From: an uncultured Veillonellaceae bacterium
Lineage (GTDB): Bacteria; Bacillota; Negativicutes; Veillonellales; Negativicoccaceae
DNA: 20,073 nt
Assembly: GCA_902488965.1 (NCBI GenBank)
Contig: CABTYA010000009.1
Coordinates: 1-20,073, forward strand
Direction: 5' to 3'
Shown: positions 1-7,195 of the stretch, piece by piece
Numbering within the stretch: position 1 is the stretch's first letter
Layout: each line of letters begins with the position of its first letter
The notes under the pieces: model-generated
Told to the model about the DNA's origin: nothing
Databases searched by the model: none
What the model saw: only the letters and a program-made list of their open reading frames with translations
Position numbers and translations under genes: made by a program

Positions 1-30
1 CGCTTTTTTCAAGCAGAAGACGGCATACGA
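1..30. other. Illumina P7 adapter remnant (artefact)
   Basis: Positions 10-30 are identical over 21 bases to the Illumina P7 flow-cell/index-primer sequence (begins CAAGCAGAAGACGG, ends GGCATACGA). Read on the minus strand it is the familiar adapter read-through tail ending TCTGCTTG, followed by six A residues, which is what Illumina reads show after the adapter end. Positions 1-9 are that homopolymer tail plus three bases. A 21-base chance match next to the matching homopolymer is very unlikely, so genomic sequence should be taken to start at about position 31. The adapter happens to stay in frame with the truncated gene beside it. Confidence 0.95.
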
Positions 31-261
31 AAGCTCAAGCAACCAGTACGTCAGGATCGGCTTATCGTACCAGTACGATCCGTAAATTTGCGGCGAATGC
101 CAATTTCCCGCCGCCAGCATTTCCTTGGCCGTCAGTGCATAGTTCGACTCGACCGGATCGGTTACCGCCAGTGCGCCGTTGCCGATCACCAACGCGACCA
201 GCGCGATGACAAACCAAAGCAACGCCGTAAGACGGCGACTGTTTCCTATTCGATTGTCCAC
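1..261 (-). CDS. GT39/ArnT-like glycosyltransferase, N-terminal fragment
   Basis: This is the N-terminus of a polytopic inner-membrane glycosyltransferase that moves a sugar from a polyprenyl-phosphate donor (PMT/ArnT superfamily). Only 77 residues are genomic (31-261); codons from position 30 down are adapter. It opens with a short basic stretch, then a transmembrane segment (about residues 11-32), then the first periplasmic loop with DPVESNYALTAKEML (residues 35-49). The acidic pair D35/E38 corresponds to the D-x-x-E catalytic motif of the family, and YDKPI follows at 65-69. The start chosen is GTG at 261, with a GAGG Shine-Dalgarno that overlaps the xth stop codon 8 bases upstream, which suggests cotranscription with exonuclease III. 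Family members run to roughly 450-550 residues, so most of the gene is missing. The family is clear; the acceptor (lipid A or another glycan) cannot be told. Confidence 0.8.
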   Translation of the reverse strand, partial: MDNRIGNSRRLTALLWFVIALVALVIGNGALAVTDPVESNYALTAKEMLAAGNWHSPQIYGSYWYDKPILTYWLLELSYAVFCLKKA

Positions 262-269
262 CGGGCACC

Positions 270-1034
270 TCACGTCAAATCCAGCTCAACCGATACCGGG
301 CAATGGTCCGAGCCGTAAATATCGGGGAAAATTTTCGCTTCCTTGACCTTCGGCGCGAGCCGGTCGGACACGAGGAAATAGTCGATGCGCCACCCGATAT
401 TGCGTTCGCGCGATTTGGCAAAATAACTCCACCAGGTATACGCATCTTCCAAGTCCGGATAGAGCAGGCGGAACGTATCCGTAAAGCCGCTGCCCAACAG
501 CTCCGTCATCCGGCCGCGTTCTTCATCGGTAAAGCCCGCATTGCGCCTGTTGGTTTTTGGGTTTTTCAAATCGATTTCTTGATGCGCGACATTGAGATCG
601 CCGCACACGACGACCGGTTTGTCCTTGTCGAGTTCGTGCAGATATTCCTGAAATGCCGTTTCCCACTCCATGCGATAGTCCAATCGTGTAAGCTCACGCT
701 GGCTGTTCGGCGTGTACACCGTCACCAGGTAATGATCGGGATATTCGAGTGTGATGACGCGGCCTTCCGTATCGTGTTCTTCTCTATCGATGCCGTAGCG
801 TACCGCCAACGGCTCGTGCTTGGTAAAAATCGCCGTCCCGCTGTAACCTTTGCGCACGGCGCTGTTCCAATACTGATAATAGCCCGGCAGTTCCAATTCC
901 AACTGCCCCGGCTGCATTTTCGTTTCCTGCACGCAGACGGCGTCCGCGTCCAGTGCGGCAAATGAATCCATAAATCCTTTCTTCACCGCCGCCCGCAGGC
1001 CGTTTACATTCCATGAAACATAAGTACGTATCAT
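270..1034 (-). CDS. xth: Exodeoxyribonuclease III
   Basis: Cytosolic Mg-dependent AP endonuclease and 3'-5' exonuclease of base excision repair (ExoIII/APE1 family). At 254 residues it is full length, close to B. subtilis ExoA. Visible motifs are WNVNGLRA near the N-terminus (metal-binding Asn), VQETK (metal-binding Glu), YTPNS, GDLNVAH (catalytic Asp and Asn), DYFLVS, and GSDHCPV near the C-terminus (catalytic Asp-His). An in-frame ATG lies at 1055, but AAGGAGG sits at about 1040-1046, inside the longer reading and five bases before ATG 1034, so 1034 is the start. A TTGACA/TACAAT promoter directly upstream separates it from the ClC gene. The downstream GT39 gene begins 8 bases after its stop. 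Nothing about the protein is unusual. Confidence 0.95.
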   Translation of the reverse strand: MIRTYVSWNVNGLRAAVKKGFMDSFAALDADAVCVQETKMQPGQLELELPGYYQYWNSAVRKGYSGTAIFTKHEPLAVRYGIDREEHDTEGRVITLEYPDHYLVTVYTPNSQRELTRLDYRMEWETAFQEYLHELDKDKPVVVCGDLNVAHQEIDLKNPKTNRRNAGFTDEERGRMTELLGSGFTDTFRLLYPDLEDAYTWWSYFAKSRERNIGWRIDYFLVSDRLAPKVKEAKIFPDIYGSDHCPVSVELDLT

Positions 1035-1063
1035 TGTCTCCTCCTTGATTGTCAATTATCTCT

Positions 1064-1093
1064 ATTGTATGCAATCCGACGCGCGGTTGTCAA
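1064..1093 (-). promoter_or_regulatory. Predicted sigma-70/A promoter for xth
   Basis: On the minus strand, TTGACA (1093-1088) and TACAAT (1069-1064) are separated by 18 bases and lie 30 bases upstream of the xth start codon. The -35 box overlaps the stop codon of the ClC gene. This is the best canonical promoter in the window and implies that xth and the GT39 gene are transcribed independently of ClC. Confidence 0.7.
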
Positions 1094-2631
1094 AGCAGCC
1101 GCGCCCCCGATGTAAATGTCTCGCGAAACTGCGCCACCGCCGCCGCCGGCATGACCAATACCAATTCGTCGCCCGCCCGCAGAACGGTATCGCCGTTCGG
1201 CACAGGCGACTCGCCGGCCCGCCGAATGGCCCGCACGAGCACGGCATGTCCCCAAGCGACATCGCGGATCCTGCGCCCGACGAGTTCGTTTCCCGCCTCG
1301 ATTACCGCCGTGATTTCCGTCTCCGCTTCCGTCGTCACGAGCGGCGTCCGCCGCTGTCGGCGCAGCAAATTGGCCAGCAAATACGTATACACGGGCGGCT
1401 TGCCGACGGCGTTGGCCACCATGTATGCCACCAGACACCCCGCCGCCAACGGCAAAAAGCATTGGAGGGAGCGTGTCATTTCCACCAAGAGCAGCATCGA
1501 GGTCAGCGGACTGCGCACCACCGCGCACAGATACCCCGCCATCCCGACCACGACAAACAGCGGCAGATCCGCCCCCGGGAGTGCCGAGGCGACCAGTGCG
1601 CCGAGCAACGCCCCCTGTACCAGTATCGGCAAAAAAATACCGCCGGGGACACCCGAGGTAAACGACAGCATGGAAAACAGGAGTTTCCCCGCAAAAAGCG
1701 CGGCCAACGCCGTCCATCCGAGCGGCATCGTCGCGACCGTTTCCACCCACCGATGCCCGCTGCCCAACAGCGCCGGCGCGACGGCGTACAACAGCGCCGC
1801 CAGTACAAACACCGGCACGGCGCGCCAGACGATGTACGGATTCCAGCGGGCATACAGCCGATAGCACCATTCCATGACATACATATACAATGCCCCGCCC
1901 GCACCGAGTACGACGCCCAGCAGCGCCAATCCGCCGTACGACGACAACGCCGGCGCGGCAATCGGCGGCAACTCGAAAATCGGCCGCAAACCGAACACGT
2001 ATTGCGCCATCGCGTCGGCAACGATTGAGGCGGCGAAACAAGCGATGACCAGCTGTTTCGATACTTGCTTATGAATTTCCTCCAGTGCGAACAGCACCCC
2101 CGCCAGCGGTGCGTTGAACGCGACCGCCAGCCCTGCGCTCGCCCCCGCGGTGAGGAGGTAGCGGCGGTCGATCGAGGCGGCGCCGATATGCCGTCCCGTC
2201 CACTTCGCGGCCATTGCGCCGAGCTGAATGGACGGGCCTTCCCGCCCGAGCGAAAGACCGCCGAGGGCCGATATCAATCCGCCGACGCACTTGGTCAAAA
2301 TGACCCGCACCGGACGCGTTACCAGTTCCCCGTTCGCTTCCGCGGCGACTTGCGGAATACCGCTCCCGCCGGCCTGCGGTTCGTACCGCACGAGAAATCC
2401 CGCCGCCAGTGCCAGCACGACGCCCGCTATCACGGCGAGCACGACCTGCCACCACGCCTGCGCGACCCAGGCGGATGCTTGGGTGACCCACATCTCCGCA
2501 ATCTCTATTCCGTAGCGATAGACGACCCCGATAGCACCCGCCGCCACGCCCACGATCGCACCTTCGACGAGCAGGATCGACTCGGCACGGATATCGCTGC
2601 GTACCGTTTCCTGTGTATGAATGATCTTCAT
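1090..2631 (-). CDS. ClC-family Cl-/H+ antiporter with C-terminal RCK_C (TrkA-C) domain
   Basis: Inner-membrane ClC transporter of 513 residues, predicted to exchange chloride and protons. The three ClC signatures are present: GSGIP (89-93), GREGP (129-133, with the gating glutamate E131) and GIFLP (331-335). FNAPLAG followed by FALEE places a glutamate (E185) where E. coli ClC-ec1 has its proton glutamate E203, and a tyrosine near residue 415 (KPPVY) matches the chloride-coordinating Tyr445. Both glutamates argue for an antiporter rather than a channel. The C-terminal part, about 436-500, resembles an RCK_C/TrkA-C ligand-binding domain (ELVGRRIRDV, then GDELVLVMP) instead of the CBS pair seen in eukaryotic ClCs. 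ATG 2631 is preceded by AAAGGAAGAG. It is divergent from the ACT/PFL operon. Possible roles include acid resistance or volume control; these are inferred. Confidence 0.93.
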   Translation of the reverse strand: MKIIHTQETVRSDIRAESILLVEGAIVGVAAGAIGVVYRYGIEIAEMWVTQASAWVAQAWWQVVLAVIAGVVLALAAGFLVRYEPQAGGSGIPQVAAEANGELVTRPVRVILTKCVGGLISALGGLSLGREGPSIQLGAMAAKWTGRHIGAASIDRRYLLTAGASAGLAVAFNAPLAGVLFALEEIHKQVSKQLVIACFAASIVADAMAQYVFGLRPIFELPPIAAPALSSYGGLALLGVVLGAGGALYMYVMEWCYRLYARWNPYIVWRAVPVFVLAALLYAVAPALLGSGHRWVETVATMPLGWTALAALFAGKLLFSMLSFTSGVPGGIFLPILVQGALLGALVASALPGADLPLFVVVGMAGYLCAVVRSPLTSMLLLVEMTRSLQCFLPLAAGCLVAYMVANAVGKPPVYTYLLANLLRRQRRTPLVTTEAETEITAVIEAGNELVGRRIRDVAWGHAVLVRAIRRAGESPVPNGDTVLRAGDELVLVMPAAAVAQFRETFTSGARLL

Positions 2632-2654
2632 CGTCTCTTCCTTTCTACCGTTTC

Positions 2655-2683
2655 ATTCTACCCTACCTGCCCGCCCGCCGCAA
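2655..2683 (-). promoter_or_regulatory. Possible promoter for the ClC gene
   Basis: Minus-strand TTGCGG (2683-2678) and TAGAAT (2660-2655) with 17-base spacing, 23 bases upstream of the ClC start codon. The -35 box matches only in its TTG core, so this is a moderate prediction. Confidence 0.4.
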
Positions 2684-2715
2684 TCATTCGGCCGTATCGC
2701 TCCGACGCCGTGCTG

Positions 2716-2724
2716 TGCTATAAT
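2716..2724 (+). promoter_or_regulatory. Extended -10 promoter for the ACT/PFL operon
   Basis: TGCTATAAT: a consensus TATAAT (2719-2724) with the TGn extension and no recognisable -35 box at the expected position. It lies 29 bases before the ACT-protein start, with an AAAAGGAG ribosome binding site in between. It is back to back with the ClC promoter. Confidence 0.65.
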
Positions 2725-2753
2725 GAACAAAAACCGAAAAGGAGAATGATACC

Positions 2754-3026
2754 ATGCATCGCATCGTCATCAGCGTCATCGGTCCGGACCGTGTCGGCAT
2801 CATTGCCGCCGTTTCCCGCGTCCTCGCCGACCGTGGCATCAACATCGTATCCATCAATCAAACCATCTTGGACGGCTATTTCAACATGATCCTCATCGGC
2901 AGCCTGCCGCAGGAAGATACCGATATCCGCCGCCTGCAAAGCGACCTGGCCGACCTCGGCGGCACGCTCGGTGTCGATATTCGCGCCCAGCGGGCGGATG
3001 TATTTGAACAGATGCATCGCATCTAG
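2754..3026 (+). CDS. ACT domain-containing protein (UPF0237 type)
   Basis: Small cytosolic protein of 90 residues, essentially one ACT fold. It starts MHRIVISVIGPDRVGIIAAVS, typical of ACT regulators in which a Gly-rich turn (GPDRVGI, residues 10-16) binds an amino acid. INIVSINQTILDGYFNM (about 30-46) is characteristic of the UPF0237/GcvR-like group. ACT domains usually act as amino-acid sensors; the ligand here is unknown. The stop codon TAG overlaps the AGGAGG of the next gene (UPF0210/PFL), 8 bases downstream. This pairing is conserved in many Firmicutes and suggests that the ACT protein regulates or forms a complex with its partner, which is inferred. The start is supported by AAAAGGAG upstream and by the conserved N-terminus. 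Confidence 0.92.
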   Translation: MHRIVISVIGPDRVGIIAAVSRVLADRGINIVSINQTILDGYFNMILIGSLPQEDTDIRRLQSDLADLGGTLGVDIRAQRADVFEQMHRI

Positions 3027-3034
3027 GAGGCCAC

Positions 3035-4393
3035 ATGCTGGACATTTCGGAAATTCAACACACCCGCCGCATGTTCGACGAAAACCGTCTGGACGTGCGT
3101 ACCATCACCATGGGGATCTCGCTGCGCGGCTGCCAAACGAGCGACGGACGCGCACTTGCGACCCGCATCTACGACCATATCTGCCGCACGGCGCAGCATC
3201 TTGTCGCAACAGGCGACACCATTGCCCGCGAATACGGCATCCCCATCATCAACAAGCGCGTCTCCGTGACGCCGATCGCCCTCATCGCCGAAGCGAGCGA
3301 CCTGACCGACTACACGCCGATCGCCCGCGCGCTCGACCGCGCGGCGGACACCGTCGGCGTTGACTTCATCGGCGGCTTTTCCGCGCTCACCGAAAGCGGC
3401 ATAACCCGCGGCGACCGGATCCTGCTTGATTCGCTCCCCGAGGCACTGGCCGCGACCGAGCGTGTCTGTGCGTCCGTCGCCGTCGGCTCGACCAAGGCCG
3501 GCATCAACATGGACGCCGTCCTCCGCATCGGCGAAATCGTCAAAGAAACGGCGGCCTTGACCGCCGACCGTGATGCGCTCGGCTGTGCCAAACTGGTGGC
3601 CTTTTGCAACGCCGTCGAGGATAATCCCTTCATGGCGGGTGCGTTCCACGGCATCACGCAGGGCGATGCGGTCATTCATGTCGGCGTATCGGGCCCGGGC
3701 GTCGTCAAACGCGCGCTCGAAGACGTCCGCGGCGCCTCCTTTGATGTCGTTGCCGAGACCGTCAAGCAGACGGCCTTTCGCATTACGCGCGTCGGCCAAC
3801 TCGTCGCCCGCGAAGCGTCGCGCCGGCTCGATGTCCCGCTCGGTATCATCGACCTGTCGCTCGCGCCGACCAGCGCCATCGGCGACAGCGTCGCGCATAT
3901 TATCGAAGAAATGGGGCTGGAAAGCTGCGGTGCCCCCGGCACGACGGCGGCGCTCGCCCTGCTCAACGATGCCGTCAAAAAAGGCGGCCTGATGGCATCG
4001 AGCCGCGTCGGCGGACTGTCGGGCGCCTTTATCCCCGTCAGCGAAGACCTCGGTATGATTCAAGCGGTCGAACGCGGCTCGCTCTCGCTTGAAAAACTCG
4101 AAGCCATGACCTGCGTCTGCTCGGTCGGACTGGACATGATTGCCGTTCCGGGCACGACCGGTGCCGCCACACTCTCGGCCATTCTCGCCGACGAAGCCGC
4201 AATCGGCATGATCAACAACAAAACCACGGCAACCCGCATCATCCCCGTGCCGGGGAAAGATGTCGGCGATGTGGTCGAATTCGGCGGTCTGCTCGGCTAC
4301 GCCCCGATTATCGCGGTGAACCGCTTTGCCTCCGACGACTTCATTGCGCGCGGCGGGCGGATTCCCGCACCGATGCGCAGCCTGACGAACTGA
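3035..4393 (+). CDS. PFL family protein (UPF0210)
   Basis: A 452-residue cytosolic protein of the UPF0210/DUF711 family, which is structurally related to the glycyl-radical (pyruvate formate-lyase-like) fold but has no established reaction. Recognisable family stretches are MLDISEIQHTRRMFDEN (N-terminus), TITMGISLRGC (27-37), VDFIGGFSALTESG, INMDAVLRIGEIVKETA, ISGPGVVKRAL-like VSGPGVVKRAL, DLSLAPTSAIGDSVAHIIEEMGLESCGAPGTTAALALLND in segments, and NNKTTATRIIPVPGKDVGD near the C-terminus. Length and both ends match the family, so it is complete. AGGAGG precedes ATG 3035 and overlaps the ACT gene stop, so the two are probably cotranslated. An intrinsic terminator follows about 37 bases after the stop. 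No catalytic role is claimed; no glycyl-radical consensus was identified. Confidence 0.93.
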   Translation: MLDISEIQHTRRMFDENRLDVRTITMGISLRGCQTSDGRALATRIYDHICRTAQHLVATGDTIAREYGIPIINKRVSVTPIALIAEASDLTDYTPIARALDRAADTVGVDFIGGFSALTESGITRGDRILLDSLPEALAATERVCASVAVGSTKAGINMDAVLRIGEIVKETAALTADRDALGCAKLVAFCNAVEDNPFMAGAFHGITQGDAVIHVGVSGPGVVKRALEDVRGASFDVVAETVKQTAFRITRVGQLVAREASRRLDVPLGIIDLSLAPTSAIGDSVAHIIEEMGLESCGAPGTTAALALLNDAVKKGGLMASSRVGGLSGAFIPVSEDLGMIQAVERGSLSLEKLEAMTCVCSVGLDMIAVPGTTGAATLSAILADEAAIGMINNKTTATRIIPVPGKDVGDVVEFGGLLGYAPIIAVNRFASDDFIARGGRIPAPMRSLTN

Positions 4394-4429
4394 CGTTGCG
4401 CACTCGGCCCGGCCGATTGCCGCATACAA

Positions 4430-4457
4430 AAAACGGACGACTTCGGTCGTCCGTTTT
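4430..4457. terminator. Bidirectional intrinsic terminator between PFL and ABC operons
   Basis: A perfect 12-bp stem (AAAACGGACGAC / GTCGTCCGTTTT) closes a stable UUCG tetraloop. It is flanked by T-rich sequence on both strands (six T on the minus side). It lies between the convergent PFL gene and the ATPase gene and should serve both. Confidence 0.9.
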
Positions 4458-4502
4458 CGTTTTCCTGTCCGTGCTCCATATCGTTGTCTCCTCGGCGGCC
4501 GC

Positions 4503-5519
4503 TCAGCACTCGCCGTCCCGATAGCGCAAATGCACCTGCGTCCCCGCCGGCGGTCCGTCGGTCGCGCGTACCGTCCAGACCGCCTCGCCGACTGCGACAC
4601 GGTAGCTGTACTCACGCCCCATGTATTGTCGATGCAGGATTGTCCCCGCGATGCCTTCGTCCGCCCATTCCCAGCGGTCGGGGCGTACGGGATAGACGCC
4701 CTCGGCCCGCAGAGCGGGCGCCACATCACCGTGCCAACGCCAGGCGGGAGCCGCCGCGGGGATAAAGGCGTCCCCTTCCCAGCGGCCGTCCACCAGCGTA
4801 TACTTGCCGACAAAGGTTGCGGCAAAGGGCGTCGCCGGTCGATGATAGACCCGTTCGGGCGTGTCCAATTGTTCGGCGGCGCCGTCTTTCATCACCAACA
4901 GCCGATCCGCCATCGCCAGCGCTTCTTCCTGATCGTGCGTAACATAAATCACCGTCGCCCCCGTCAGCCGATGCACCTCTTTAATTTCCGCCCGCATCGA
5001 CAGCTTGAGCTCGGCGTCAAGTGCGGACAACGGCTCATCCATCAGCAGGACTTGCGGCCGCGCGACAATCGCCCGCGCGAGTGCCACCCGCTGCTTTTGA
5101 CCGCCCGACAGCGCGGCGGGATAGCGCTCCGCCAACGCCTCAATCCCCAGTGTACGCAGGACTTCCGCCGTTCGGTCGCGGCACTCCTCCGACGACGCCT
5201 TGCGCATCTTGAGCGGAAACTCCACATGCTCGCGCACCGTCATCAACGGCCAAAGTGCAAACGACTGAAAGACCATGCCCCAGTTGCGCGTTTCGATCGG
5301 CAGCGTGCCGTTGACGTCGCCGATGACCGCGCCGTCGGCCGTGATGGTCCCCGCACTCGGCCGTTCGAATCCGCCCAGCAATCGCAGCAGCGTCGTCTTG
5401 CCGCATCCCGACGGTCCCACAATCGCCAAAAACTCGCCGCTCGGGATTACCATATCCAGTGTGCGGATCGCCGTCACTTCGCCGTACTCTTTCCGTAGTC
5501 CTTCGATGGTCAGTTGCAT
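4503..5519 (-). CDS. ABC transporter ATPase, Fe(III)/2-AEP/spermidine type (FbpC/PotA-like)
   Basis: Cytoplasmic ATP-binding subunit of a binding-protein-dependent importer, 338 residues. The nucleotide-binding domain fills about residues 1-235: Walker A GPSGCGKT (35-42), Q-loop Q85 in VFQSFALWP, signature LSGGQKQR (138-145), Walker B VLLMDEP (157-163), D-loop SALD, and switch His195 in VTHDQEEA. The C-terminal 100 residues form a TOBE-like regulatory domain, as in FbpC, PotA and PhnT relatives. It is the last gene of the three-gene operon: ATG 5519 lies 2 bases after the permease stop, with AAAGGAT as ribosome binding site inside the permease tail. The family cannot by itself separate ferric iron from 2-aminoethylphosphonate or polyamine uptake. 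Confidence 0.92.
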   Translation of the reverse strand: MQLTIEGLRKEYGEVTAIRTLDMVIPSGEFLAIVGPSGCGKTTLLRLLGGFERPSAGTITADGAVIGDVNGTLPIETRNWGMVFQSFALWPLMTVREHVEFPLKMRKASSEECRDRTAEVLRTLGIEALAERYPAALSGGQKQRVALARAIVARPQVLLMDEPLSALDAELKLSMRAEIKEVHRLTGATVIYVTHDQEEALAMADRLLVMKDGAAEQLDTPERVYHRPATPFAATFVGKYTLVDGRWEGDAFIPAAAPAWRWHGDVAPALRAEGVYPVRPDRWEWADEGIAGTILHRQYMGREYSYRVAVGEAVWTVRATDGPPAGTQVHLRYRDGEC

Positions 5520-5521
5520 AC

Positions 5522-7186
5522 TTATCCTTTCTTATCGTCCCTGCGGGCGCAGTGCCGTTCGATAACGCGCCACAGCAAGTATCCGCCGGCGATCACCGCC
5601 ACCAGCAACGCCGACACCGCATCGGCCAGCGAATAATCGCCGCCCTGCTGCAAGCCGAAAATCGCCAATCCCACGGTGCGGACATTCGCCCCCGCCAATA
5701 ACGACGACAGCGTCAGCTCGGTCGCGGCCGAAATCGCGATAAAAAACGCCGCCGCTCCCATCTGCGCCGCCATCATCGGCAGCATCACCCGCCGCCAGCG
5801 GGCAAGACGGGATGCGCCCGCCACCGCCGCCGCTTCTTCCTGCGCGGGCGCGATACTCGCCAACGCCGCCTGACTGCCCTTGATCTGTAAAATCAGGTAC
5901 CGCGTCACATAGGCAATCAGCAAGATATACACCGTGCCGTACACGCCGCGAACCGTCCCCCAGTGGAAGATGATCGCCAGTGCCAGCACGATTCCCGGCA
6001 GGGCATATGTCAGTGCGGCCGCCTGCTCGAGCCAGCGCACCGTCCGGTCGCCGCTTCGCTGCCGCACCGCCGCCCACGTCCCGACCGCGAGACAAATCAC
6101 CGCCGTAGCGACGGCCAATCCCACGCTCGTCAATGCCGCCCGACGAATGCCGTCATTGGTCAGTACCGTGACAAAATGTTCCGCCGTCAGATTTTCCCAC
6201 CGCCACGGTGCGCCGTAATACGTCGTCGCCGCATTCATAAAGAGCGCCGCCAGCGGGATCAGCATCCCCGTACCCAGTACCGCGAGCGCGCTGCTTTCAA
6301 AGCAACGACGCACCGCCGGACGAAACTCGACCCGCGGTCGCGGATCTTCCCACATACTGTCGGAAATTCGGCTGGTTCGCAAAACCCGCCGCTGTACCCA
6401 CGCCGCCGCCAGCACCAGCACCGCCAGCACCACGGAGAGGATTGCCGCATCGTGAAACGCCGCCGGGCCGAAGCCGATGGCTTTTTCATAAATATACGTA
6501 CTCAGCACCGGCACGCCCGACGAAATCCCCAGCAGTGCGGGAATACTGAAATTGTCAACCGCCGCCAAAAAAGCCAGCATACCGCCGCCCAACAGCGCCG
6601 GCAGGATATGCGGCAACGTAATCACAAAAAAGGAACGGACGCGGCCGCATCCCGCCAGTCGCGCCGCCCATTCCCATTCCCGTGGAATTTTGCGCAGCAT
6701 CGTCACGGAAAACAAAAACACGAGCGGCACATGACACCAGCCCATCGTCCAGATAATTCCCCAAAGCGAATACAAATCCACCGGCCCGATCCCGCACCAT
6801 GTGAGGATGCGGTTCACCCCGCCGTGGAGCGACAATAAATCCCCCCACGCGATGGCAATCACGTACGACGGAATGACGTACGGCGCCAACGTGAGCACGG
6901 TTAGCCATCGTTTATGGCGGATATTGGTATACGCGACCAACCACGCCAGGTAGAGCCCGATGACCATCGCCATCGCCGTCGAAACGACCGCAATCACCAC
7001 GGTGTTCCACGTTGCGCGACGGGTCCGCTCCTCCGCCAGCAGCGACTGCATCGCCGAAAGCGTCACCTGCCCGTCGGCATCGGTCACACTCATGACCGCC
7101 AACTGCCACAGCGGCAATACGAAACACCACACCGTCACGGCAAGAACGGCAAGGCCGAGCAACGCGCGACGATACCCTGTCTTCAT
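5522..7186 (-). CDS. ABC transporter permease, fused double MetI-type domain (FbpB-like)
   Basis: Inner-membrane permease of 554 residues with two tandem binding-protein-dependent transport domains. This is the FbpB/ThiP-type arrangement, in which one chain supplies both halves of the channel. Each half has its EAA coupling loop: EWEWAARLAG...LP at about 170-194 and EEAAAVAGA...LP at about 450-470. A cytoplasmic linker (WEDPRPRVEF, near 280) joins the halves, and about six hydrophobic segments occur in each. An in-frame GTG lies at 7192, but AAGGAG is only one base from it and five from ATG 7186, so 7186 is chosen. The ribosome binding site overlaps the TAA of the binding-protein gene, indicating tight coupling. 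The fused form favours Fe(III) or phosphonate/thiamine-type importers over PotBC-like systems, which use two permease chains. Confidence 0.92.
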   Translation of the reverse strand: MKTGYRRALLGLAVLAVTVWCFVLPLWQLAVMSVTDADGQVTLSAMQSLLAEERTRRATWNTVVIAVVSTAMAMVIGLYLAWLVAYTNIRHKRWLTVLTLAPYVIPSYVIAIAWGDLLSLHGGVNRILTWCGIGPVDLYSLWGIIWTMGWCHVPLVFLFSVTMLRKIPREWEWAARLAGCGRVRSFFVITLPHILPALLGGGMLAFLAAVDNFSIPALLGISSGVPVLSTYIYEKAIGFGPAAFHDAAILSVVLAVLVLAAAWVQRRVLRTSRISDSMWEDPRPRVEFRPAVRRCFESSALAVLGTGMLIPLAALFMNAATTYYGAPWRWENLTAEHFVTVLTNDGIRRAALTSVGLAVATAVICLAVGTWAAVRQRSGDRTVRWLEQAAALTYALPGIVLALAIIFHWGTVRGVYGTVYILLIAYVTRYLILQIKGSQAALASIAPAQEEAAAVAGASRLARWRRVMLPMMAAQMGAAAFFIAISAATELTLSSLLAGANVRTVGLAIFGLQQGGDYSLADAVSALLVAVIAGGYLLWRVIERHCARRDDKKG

Positions 7187-7195
7187 CTGCACTCC

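Noticed and set aside
3023..4825. 600-codon open frame on the minus strand opposite the PFL gene
   Set aside because: It is antisense to a gene with clear family motifs, has low-complexity Arg/Asp/Gly-rich sequence and no ribosome binding site. GC-rich codon bias creates such shadows.
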